Shown here one piece after another: positions 7,182-13,547 of a DNA stretch of 13,547 bases. The notes under the pieces are model-generated. The model was not told where the DNA came from. It saw only the letters and a list, made by a program, of their open reading frames with translations, and did not search any database. The position numbers and the translations under genes are program-made. Origin of the DNA: Bryobacteraceae bacterium (GTDB taxonomy: Bacteria; Acidobacteriota; Terriglobia; Bryobacterales; Bryobacteraceae); the NCBI GenBank assembly GCA_025350445.1, contig JANXXV010000615.1, positions 1-13,547 on the forward strand, in the 5' to 3' direction. Numbering within the stretch: position 1 is the stretch's first letter; every line of letters starts with the position of its first letter.

Positions 7182-7577
7182 CTTTATGGAAGAGCCGGAG
7201 GTTTCTGAAATCAGCGGACAGCAGTGGCACTCCGCGCAACACGCAGGAAGCGTTCTTCCAGCAGTTGCGTTGCGAAAACGCTGGTTACTTTTGCGGTCGA
7301 TTTCGACCAAGCCACCCAATGTCCGTTCAAAATCCGGCGAGGCCGTAGAGTTCACGATGCCGTAGCCGCACTCCAGCAAAACCTGGCGATTAAGTTCTAT
7401 CCAGCGCAGTAGCCCGTTGCACCGGTCAGACGAGCGATCCGGAACAGCGGCAAGCACTGCAGCACGGTGCTTGCCATCTTCGGAAGTTCGGCCTCAACGA
7501 TGATTGGGCCGCCGAGGGTAAACTGGACGCGGCATGTAGAGCTGGAGTCAGCCGCTACAAACAGTGGCTACGGGCTT
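7182..7577. other. Region downstream of the peptidase gene with short open stretches, possibly decayed coding DNA
   Basis: No intact gene is supported. Two minus-strand open stretches lie in different frames. One, bounded by stops (about 7569-7397), includes VQFTLGGPIIV, which resembles the FTLGGPVYIPK motif in the neighbouring TonB-dependent receptor. The other (within 7457-7182) includes ECGYGIVNSTASPDFER and matches nothing I know. They could be remains of another receptor gene, but one short motif is weak evidence. A hairpin at 7450-7474 is listed separately. Confidence 0.35.
7450..7474 (-). terminator. Perfect 8-bp hairpin about 100 bp downstream of the peptidase gene
   Basis: GCAAGCAC and GTGCTTGC pair perfectly around a 9-base loop. 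The hairpin lies 104 bases beyond the stop of the minus-strand S9 peptidase. No T-run follows on either strand, so a classic intrinsic terminator is doubtful. It may be a 3' end structure of the block 1 transcript. Confidence 0.3.
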
Positions 7578-9464
7578 TTAGAAAACATCCAGGTGGCGGA
7601 GAAACCAGTTGAGATTTCGTTCCATCAAATCGCGAACGTGGGCGGGCTCGGAAATGCCGTGTCCTTCGCGGGGGTATACGACATACTCCACCTCGACATG
7701 ATTGTCAGTGAGAGCGCGGTATATTTCGGCGTTGTGATTGATGTCCACCGATCCAACTTGCAAGAGGCAAGGGGTTCGTACATCCTTGAGCTTGAATCTC
7801 GGTGAGTGCCTCGCGTAACTGTCCGGTACTTCCCACGGTGTGCCTCCGAAGTAAGTCCGCAGCACTTCCTTCGGTCCATCCGTTTGGCCATAGTAAGTAG
7901 TCCAGTCCGTGGCCGGTGCGCCGATGGAAGCCGCCTTAAAACGCTTGGTCTGCGTCACAATCGATGCTGTCAAATAGCCGCCGTAGCTCCAGCCCATCAC
8001 GCCTAAATGGCCGGGATCGGCGATGCCACGGCCAATCAGGTAGTCGATTCCAGTCATCACGTCGTCGTAGTCGCCTTCGCCTTGTGACAATGCATTCTTC
8101 ATCCGGAAGGCTGCGCCGTAGTTCACTGAACCTCGAAAATTCGGTGAGAATACGGCGATTCCTTTCTGGAGGTAGAGCTGCACAGGATAGGTTCGCGGCT
8201 GCGGGAATGCGTCCAGGACAACACCGGTGGGGCCACCGTGAAGCTCTGTGAGCAGCGGAACCGGTTTGCCCGGCTGATATCCCACAGGCAACCACAACAT
8301 CCCTTCGATTTCCAGGCCGTCGCGTGATTTCCACTTGACTACTTCCGATGAAAAACCAGGCATCCGTGCAAGTTCGTCGAACACGCGGGTCAACTGCCGG
8401 GGCAATTTACCCTCAAGGAGCGTCACCTCGGGCGGGTGCGTGCGGCTGACCTGCAAAAATATGGCGCGGACCAGGTCCGGGGTGAAACTAGCGGCCCCGG
8501 AGATATTCCCGGCAAGCGTAGTTGTGCGGTCCGATTCAATATCATGGCGGATCAGGAAGTCTCGCACGCCGATGCCCGCCGTGTAAATCAGAGCGTGTGA
8601 ATCCGGAGCCCAAGCGAAGGAATTTCCACCGCGAAAAACATCTTCCGGATGACCACGGGTGATGTAGCGAATCGCTCCGCCGGCGGCAGAGACCACGCCA
8701 ACGTCACGCCTCTCGAAATAATTCGAGGAGCCGCCCTGGGAGTGGAATGCGATCCAGTTTCCGTCCGGCGAGTAGGAAGGGTCCGCATCACGGCCCGGTT
8801 GAACCACGAGCGGCTTTACCGCGCGAGTTTTCAGATCGACGGTGTATAAATCGGATTGCAGAGAATCCTGGTTGAGCGGTGTGGCATGTGCGGCGTAGAC
8901 GGCTTGCTGGCCGCTTGGGGATAGCGCGAAAGATGTAACGTGCATCTTGCCTTGAGTGATACGGAGTGCCACGCTGGAGTCAATCGCCTGCCAGTAGAGG
9001 CGAGAGTAGCGGCTGTACTTTCCAGAGACCTCCGGGTCTGGCGCCGGTTCGGCATCGGCTGCTAAAAATCCGATGGCGCGACCGTCTGGCGACCAAACAA
9101 ACGATCCTACCGGTGATGCCGGCCTCGTGAACTGGCGGAGGTTACCTGAGCGCGTGTCCAGCAAAAATACTTGTGCCGCGCCATCGACGTTCGAAAGGAA
9201 GGCAAGCAGCTTGGAATCGGGAGACCAGCGCGGGCGGCGGCCCTCGTGTACCAGCTTCGCGCTGCCGCCGGCGATGGGCGATTGATAAACCCGGCCCTGC
9301 TGCACGTAGGCGTACATCTGTCCATCCGGACGAATTTGCGGATCACTGAGCAGAGGGAGATTGAGGAGACCTTCGATCGTCCATACAGCGAGCAGCAGAC
9401 TAAACAAGGATTTCCGTGATCGGCTTCCCGTAATCGACTTCGATCCGTTTGCGGCCGGGTACAT
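7578..9464 (-). CDS. Exported S9-family prolyl-oligopeptidase-like serine peptidase
   Basis: 628 residues from the ATG at 9464. Residues about 40-330 form a beta-propeller built of WSPDG-type (PD40/TolB-like) repeats: PRWSPDSKLLAF (about 78-89), FVWSPDGRAIGF, DPSYSPDGNWIAF and FAWAPDSHALIY. The alpha/beta-hydrolase domain follows (about 380-628), with oxyanion-region HGGPTG (409-414), nucleophile elbow GWSYGG (Ser493), Asp574 in VGSVDIN, and His602 in EGHG. The catalytic triad is complete and in the usual order, so it should be active on peptides small enough to pass the propeller. The start is uncertain. ATG 9464 (a TTG precedes it at 9467) gives a basic N-terminus before SLFSLLLAV but overlaps DUF1501 by 65 bp. 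TTG 9407 overlaps by only 8 bp but leaves a very short signal without basic residues. The family's conserved TIEGLLNLP start of the propeller follows at once. The overlap places it in one operon with the two upstream genes. Confidence 0.9.
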   Translation of the reverse strand: MYPAANGSKSITGSRSRKSLFSLLLAVWTIEGLLNLPLLSDPQIRPDGQMYAYVQQGRVYQSPIAGGSAKLVHEGRRPRWSPDSKLLAFLSNVDGAAQVFLLDTRSGNLRQFTRPASPVGSFVWSPDGRAIGFLAADAEPAPDPEVSGKYSRYSRLYWQAIDSSVALRITQGKMHVTSFALSPSGQQAVYAAHATPLNQDSLQSDLYTVDLKTRAVKPLVVQPGRDADPSYSPDGNWIAFHSQGGSSNYFERRDVGVVSAAGGAIRYITRGHPEDVFRGGNSFAWAPDSHALIYTAGIGVRDFLIRHDIESDRTTTLAGNISGAASFTPDLVRAIFLQVSRTHPPEVTLLEGKLPRQLTRVFDELARMPGFSSEVVKWKSRDGLEIEGMLWLPVGYQPGKPVPLLTELHGGPTGVVLDAFPQPRTYPVQLYLQKGIAVFSPNFRGSVNYGAAFRMKNALSQGEGDYDDVMTGIDYLIGRGIADPGHLGVMGWSYGGYLTASIVTQTKRFKAASIGAPATDWTTYYGQTDGPKEVLRTYFGGTPWEVPDSYARHSPRFKLKDVRTPCLLQVGSVDINHNAEIYRALTDNHVEVEYVVYPREGHGISEPAHVRDLMERNLNWFLRHLDVF

Positions 9465-10869
9465 CAAGCCGCTTCGGATCGATTCCCAGTTGGTGAAGCA
9501 CGGTGGCGTGGATGTCCGTCACATAGTGGCGATTTTCCACGGCGTGGAAGCCAATCTCATCGGTTGCGCCGTGAACGACTCCGGCTTTGATCCCGCCGCC
9601 CGCCATCCAGACGGAAAATCCGAAGGGGTGATGATCGCGTCCGTTAGATTGTTCAGCGCCCGGCGAACGGCCGAACTCCGTAGCCCAGACAACAACGGTT
9701 TCATCCAGCAGACCGCGCTGCTTCAAATCCTGCAACAGCCCCGCAATGGGTTTATCTACCTTTGCAGCCAGGTCACCGTGATTCTTTTTTAAATCCTTGT
9801 GCGAATCCCAGGCGTTGCCGGAACCGCCGTGATAAATTTGGACAAACCGAACTCCGCGTTCCGACAATCGCCGCGCGGCGAGGCAGACTTCGCCGAACGG
9901 CTTGGAAAGCTCATTGTCCATCCCGTACAGGCGTTTGGTCTCTTCGCTCTCCTCCTTGAACTGAATCGCTTCAGGTGCCGCCATCTGCATGCGGAAGGCA
10001 AGTTCGTATGACTTGATTCGCGCCTTTAACGCCGGGTCGGACGGGTATTCCACCCCCGACAGTTTGTTCAAGCGATTCAGAAACTCGAACTCCTTTTGTT
10101 GCTCTTCTTTGTAAACGCCAGGCCCGGGCGATGAAAAGGGCAGAGGATTGTCCGGGTCTACTTGCAGCAGCACGCCGGCGTGTTCCGGCCCAAGGTATCC
10201 AGATCCATGCGTGCCCATGCCTCCGCAACAATCGCCCGGCGGCTGGCCCAGCACTACATAAGACGGAAGATTCTCGTTCATCGATCCCAGACCGTAGTGC
10301 GTCCAGGAGCCAAGGGTGGGCAGATAACCGTCAAAGATATGGTGGCCGGTGTGGAATTGGAGAATGGCGCCGTGGTCGTTGTCGGTAGTCCAGGTTGACC
10401 GGATCAATGAAAGCTCGTGCATCTGGCTGCCAATATTAGGGAACCAATCGCTGACGCAAACGCCATTTTTTCCACGCTCGCGAAATCCGCTTTGCATGGG
10501 ATAGAGCGTCAGCTTGGTCTGGTGCTGCCCTGGAACGAACGCTTTCAAATTTTCTTTGACGAAGGGACTGCTGAGAACCTCTCTGTGCGGTGTTTCCGAC
10601 AGATGTTTGCCCGCGTATTTGTTCAGCGCCGGTTTGGGGTCGAACGACTCCACGTGGCTGACGCCGCCCAGCATGAAGAGCCAGATCACACGCTTCGCCT
10701 TAGGCGCAAAGTGCGGCTTTCCATCGGGAGGCGACCACAGATCGGTTTCCGCCGCAAGGGCCTTCCGGGGCAGAAGCGATCCCAAGGCAAGGCCGGTGAG
10801 CCCCATCGACGTATCCGAGAGGAACATTCTGCGGGAACGATTGTCAGAGCATAGACCCAATTTCGGCAT
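9400..10869 (-). CDS. DUF1501 family protein with Tat signal
   Basis: 489 residues from the ATG at 10869. DUF1501 proteins are related to the alkaline phosphatase/sulfatase fold, and their function is not established. The N-terminus carries a twin-arginine signal (SRRMFLSDTSMGLTGLALG, Arg13-Arg14, ending near KALA), so the folded protein is probably exported through Tat. Family landmarks are MLGGVSHVESFDPKP (about 66-80), an aspartate/histidine-rich middle (TTDNDHGAI, HTGHH), WATEFGRSP (395-403), GRDHHPFG (410-417) and VTDIHATVLHQLGID near the end. Length is usual. I prefer this start to a TTG at 10887 because AAGGAG sits 9 bases upstream and the Tat motif then falls close to the N-terminus. 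The gene begins 14 bases after the stop of the PSCyt1/DUF1549/DUF1553 gene. That pairing is a well-known recurring one in Planctomycetes and Solibacteres, implying a joint role. Confidence 0.92.
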   Translation of the reverse strand: MPKLGLCSDNRSRRMFLSDTSMGLTGLALGSLLPRKALAAETDLWSPPDGKPHFAPKAKRVIWLFMLGGVSHVESFDPKPALNKYAGKHLSETPHREVLSSPFVKENLKAFVPGQHQTKLTLYPMQSGFRERGKNGVCVSDWFPNIGSQMHELSLIRSTWTTDNDHGAILQFHTGHHIFDGYLPTLGSWTHYGLGSMNENLPSYVVLGQPPGDCCGGMGTHGSGYLGPEHAGVLLQVDPDNPLPFSSPGPGVYKEEQQKEFEFLNRLNKLSGVEYPSDPALKARIKSYELAFRMQMAAPEAIQFKEESEETKRLYGMDNELSKPFGEVCLAARRLSERGVRFVQIYHGGSGNAWDSHKDLKKNHGDLAAKVDKPIAGLLQDLKQRGLLDETVVVWATEFGRSPGAEQSNGRDHHPFGFSVWMAGGGIKAGVVHGATDEIGFHAVENRHYVTDIHATVLHQLGIDPKRLDVPGRKRIEVDYGKPITEILV

Positions 10870-10878
10870 ACGAAAATT

Positions 10879-10884
10879 CTCCTT
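10879..10884 (-). promoter_or_regulatory. Ribosome binding site deciding the DUF1501 start
   Basis: AAGGAG lies 9 bases before the ATG at 10869. Its first base is the last base of the upstream gene's TGA (10886-10884). It supports the ATG over the in-frame TTG at 10887, which has no comparable site, and suggests coupled translation. Confidence 0.75.
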
Positions 10885-13508
10885 CAACGAAGGGTTACAA
10901 AATCATTATGATTCAAGAGGACGTGGACCAGACTTTCACGGGCACGCTGTTTGAGGTCGGCCGAAGGCTTCAACGGGACTTCTGAACCGTTTGTGAACAA
11001 GGTGAGTTTCGCGGGATCGCTATAGAGTTCGGCCTGTTGGGTGAGAAAGGCCGCTGATTCGCGAGCTTCGGCCTCTGATGGCGGCCGGTCCAGCACCTTT
11101 AGGAACGCCGCGTTTACAAAAGCCTGGGGCGTTGTGAGCCGTTCGGCGAGTTGAGCGGCGACTGTGCGGGAGACGGTAAAGCTAAGCTTCCCATTGGCCA
11201 ACGCCAAAGCTTGCTGCGGAACAATACTCTCGCTGCGCGCGAAACACTCAATGGGACTGGCAACATCGAACGCCTGCAGCATGTCCATTTGCAGATCGGG
11301 CGCGGTACGGAAGTAGATGCTGCGGCGGAAAATATCGTGGCCCTTGGTTTCATCCAGCTCCGGGCCACCCATGGTTGGGTCCAGCTTCCCGGCAATCGCT
11401 AACATACTGTCGCGGACTGCTTCGGCCTCCATGCGCCGCACATTCATGCGCCAATAGTAGATGTTGTCGGGATCGATTTTTGTCTGCGGGGAATCGGCAG
11501 TGGCAGCAGACGACGCCATTTTATAGGCATTCGATGTGACCATCAGGCGGTGAATAGCCTTCATATCCCAGTTCCGATCCATGAACTCTACCGCTAGCCA
11601 GTCCAGCAACTCGGGGTTGGTGGGCGGCTTGCCGCTGCGGCCAAAGTTAAATACGGTGGCCACTAGCGGTTTACCGAAATGACGAAACCACATGTCGTTG
11701 ATGGCGACGCGCGCGGTCAACGGATTTTCCTTTGATGCGATCCAGCGCGCCAGTGCCAGCCGCCTGCCAGAGCTGGTGGCGGGGTACTTCGGTCCGGTGG
11801 GACTATAGCCCTCGGCAGGTTCCTTCAGCGCCTTTACCGCGGCTTCCAGTTTTGCGGTGGCTCCAGCCAGCTTCTTCTCGTCGATCTTGCCTAGTTCGAA
11901 CTCGTACTTCGCTGCAATAATGTCGGCCTCTGCCTGAATCATATTCGCGGCTCGTTCCAGTTTGCGCGCCTCTTCCGCCAGTTTCTCGGAGTTCTCCGGA
12001 ACTGGTGTTTTCAGTGCGGCGAATTCGGCTTGGATTCTAGCCTCAAGCGCAGGAAGCCCCGCCTTGGCGGCTTCGACACGCTTTGTCGCAGCAAGAATCA
12101 CCTGTTCCGGTTCCGGCTTATCCTTCACCTTCTTCAGATCCGCTTCGGCTTTTTCTATGCTGGACTTCGCTTGGGCAACCAGATCGCCGGGGACAAACGG
12201 CCGGCTGTCCGGGAAGTAAACTTCCAACGGAAGAGTGACCGGTTGAATGTGAAGATCCGGTTTGCCGAACAGCACCGGCACCGCGGGTTGCAGTGGAACG
12301 CTGGTATCCGGATTACTTTCGTTACCGCGAATAAAGCGATAGGTGGGCCGCGAGTCGTCCGCATCGTAGACGCGCGGCATTCCATCCTTCAGGATGTCGG
12401 CCTCACCCGGCACGCGATCGGTTCGCACGTCATGCGGTTCAAAAAAGGCGCGGAACCGATAGTAATCGGCCTGCGGAATCGGATCGTATTTGTGCGCATG
12501 ACAGCGAGCGCATTTGAGGGTCAATCCCAGGAATCCGGCCGAGGTGTACTCCACGATGTCGCCGAGCCAGACATTCCGGTTGAAAAGATACCAATTGCGG
12601 GCGAGATAGCCTGTGGCACGCACCACCGAGGGATCGTTCGGCGCCAGTTCATCGCCGGCAATCATCTCCACAATCATCCGGTCGTACGGCTTGTTCTGGT
12701 TCAGCGATTCCACGGTCCAGTCGCGCCAACGCCAGATGTGCCGTTGCGAGTAGCGGACCTGGTTGCTTTGACGGTATCCGTACCAGTCCGAATATCTCCA
12801 GATGTCGAGCCAGTGACGGCCCCAGCGCTCGCCATATCCTGGGCTCTTCAGCAACTCGCCGACAATCTTATCGTAGGCCTTCGGGTCCTTGCTTACGGCG
12901 AATGCGGCGACCTGCTCCGGTGTTGGCGGCAATCCGGTAAGGTCCACGTAGACGCGCCGCAAGAGCGTGGCCTTATCGGTCTGTGGCAGCGCGGTCAAGC
13001 CGCGTTTGGCACGGTCGAACTCCAGAAACGCATCGATTGGGTTTCCAGCGGGGTTTCCAGCCGGGACGGCGGGCCGTACCGGATTCCGGAATGCCCAGTG
13101 CTTTCGGACTTCGGTGAGATTCACACCGTCCGCATCCGCCACAGGCTCCCCGTAATCGGCGCCGGCCTTGATCCATTCGGCAATGCGCGCGATATCGGCG
13201 TCCGGCAGCTTCTTGCCTTTGAAGGGCATGGCCGGTTCGGCGACGTGCGCTATCGCTTTGTAAAGTTGAGAGTCATCGGGCTTGCCGATAGCCACTACGG
13301 GACCGTGTTCGCTGCCGCGAAGCAGGGCCTCGCGGGTGGACAGATCCAGACCGCCTTGCTTTGCTCCGGCGTTATGGCAGCCAAGACAGGACTTCTTGAA
13401 GAGGGGCTGAATGTGGTCCCGATACAGGTTTGGAGCCTGATCCGGATTCTGCGCCATGAGGTTGCCACCCGCCACGGTAATCGCCACGGTAAACGCCAGT
13501 GTCCGCAT
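10884..13508 (-). CDS. Secreted PSCyt1-DUF1549-DUF1553 protein with two CxxCH motifs
   Basis: 874 residues. A signal peptide (1-20, ending LMAQ) exports it. Next is a Planctomycete-type cytochrome c domain (about 28-125) with heme motif CLGCH (Cys41, Cys44, His45) and a candidate distal ligand Met94 in AMPFKGK. DUF1549 follows (about 155-365); it includes LTGLPPTPEQV, GERWGRHWLDIWRYSD and a second CxxCH, CARCH (333-337), followed by KYDPI. Residues about 446-570 are charged and alanine-rich and look like a coiled coil. DUF1553 (about 585-870) includes NPLTARVAINDMWFRHFG and VTSNAYKMAS. All parts and the length are standard for the family. The biochemical role is unknown; electron transfer to or from the DUF1501 partner is plausible but unproven. 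It is first in its operon. The ATG has AGAGG only 4 bases upstream. Just 39 bases of leader are in the window, so no promoter can be called. Confidence 0.93.
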   Translation of the reverse strand: MRTLAFTVAITVAGGNLMAQNPDQAPNLYRDHIQPLFKKSCLGCHNAGAKQGGLDLSTREALLRGSEHGPVVAIGKPDDSQLYKAIAHVAEPAMPFKGKKLPDADIARIAEWIKAGADYGEPVADADGVNLTEVRKHWAFRNPVRPAVPAGNPAGNPIDAFLEFDRAKRGLTALPQTDKATLLRRVYVDLTGLPPTPEQVAAFAVSKDPKAYDKIVGELLKSPGYGERWGRHWLDIWRYSDWYGYRQSNQVRYSQRHIWRWRDWTVESLNQNKPYDRMIVEMIAGDELAPNDPSVVRATGYLARNWYLFNRNVWLGDIVEYTSAGFLGLTLKCARCHAHKYDPIPQADYYRFRAFFEPHDVRTDRVPGEADILKDGMPRVYDADDSRPTYRFIRGNESNPDTSVPLQPAVPVLFGKPDLHIQPVTLPLEVYFPDSRPFVPGDLVAQAKSSIEKAEADLKKVKDKPEPEQVILAATKRVEAAKAGLPALEARIQAEFAALKTPVPENSEKLAEEARKLERAANMIQAEADIIAAKYEFELGKIDEKKLAGATAKLEAAVKALKEPAEGYSPTGPKYPATSSGRRLALARWIASKENPLTARVAINDMWFRHFGKPLVATVFNFGRSGKPPTNPELLDWLAVEFMDRNWDMKAIHRLMVTSNAYKMASSAATADSPQTKIDPDNIYYWRMNVRRMEAEAVRDSMLAIAGKLDPTMGGPELDETKGHDIFRRSIYFRTAPDLQMDMLQAFDVASPIECFARSESIVPQQALALANGKLSFTVSRTVAAQLAERLTTPQAFVNAAFLKVLDRPPSEAEARESAAFLTQQAELYSDPAKLTLFTNGSEVPLKPSADLKQRARESLVHVLLNHNDFVTLR

Positions 13509-13547
13509 CGAACCTCTAAGCTTATCGTAAATGGAAATATTTGGGCG

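Noticed and set aside
7065..7457. 130-codon minus-strand open frame spanning the 161-bp repeat
   Set aside because: Its last third is the repeat read in one frame, and the upstream part matches nothing I know. The substitution pattern between the two repeat copies is not codon-like.
13509..13547. TACGAT as a -10 box for the block 1 operon
   Set aside because: It lies too close to the ATG (15 bases) for a normal leader with a ribosome binding site, and no -35 can be assessed at the window edge.

Overview
The window looks like chromosomal DNA of a soil-type acidobacterium of the Solibacter/Bryobacter kind. That placement is an inference. It rests on the moderately GC-rich sequence, an Oar-like TonB-dependent receptor with an N-terminal carboxypeptidase-regulatory-like domain, a PSCyt1/DUF1549/DUF1553 protein paired with a Tat-exported DUF1501 protein, and a secreted S9 peptidase. 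These families expand together in Solibacteres and Planctomycetes. There is no rRNA, tRNA or CRISPR array, and no recognisable integrase or transposase.

All well-supported genes lie on the minus strand, in two blocks read from high to low coordinates. Block 1 (13508 to 7578) is a tight three-gene operon: a large secreted protein with two CxxCH motifs (PSCyt1-DUF1549-DUF1553), a DUF1501 protein with a clear twin-arginine signal, and an S9-family serine peptidase whose start overlaps the DUF1501 gene. Block 2 (about 6573 to 1267) has a decayed TonB-dependent receptor remnant, an intact 1073-residue TonB-dependent receptor, and a 434-residue neutral-ceramidase-like hydrolase. Their boundaries are tight: the remnant's stop codon lies in the receptor's ribosome binding site, and the receptor's TAA directly abuts the hydrolase ATG. 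Block 2 reads as an outer-membrane uptake plus secreted-hydrolase module. Block 1 reads as a periplasmic or secreted redox/peptidase module of unknown substrate.

The non-coding parts hold the least explained structure. A 161-bp sequence occurs twice without gaps, at 390-550 and, in the opposite orientation, at 7021-7181. By hand count the copies are about 86% identical, and together they bracket all of block 2. The 7021-7181 copy has perfect 13-bp terminal inverted repeats, like a MITE or a closed RNA fold; the other copy has lost one end. A separate set of diverged direct repeats, with a core resembling TTGGCTTTGTTTCGCA, lies at about 698-1090. The left edge may carry the last 36 codons of a plus-strand gene. 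The rest of 112-1266 and 6574-7577 holds no gene I can support.
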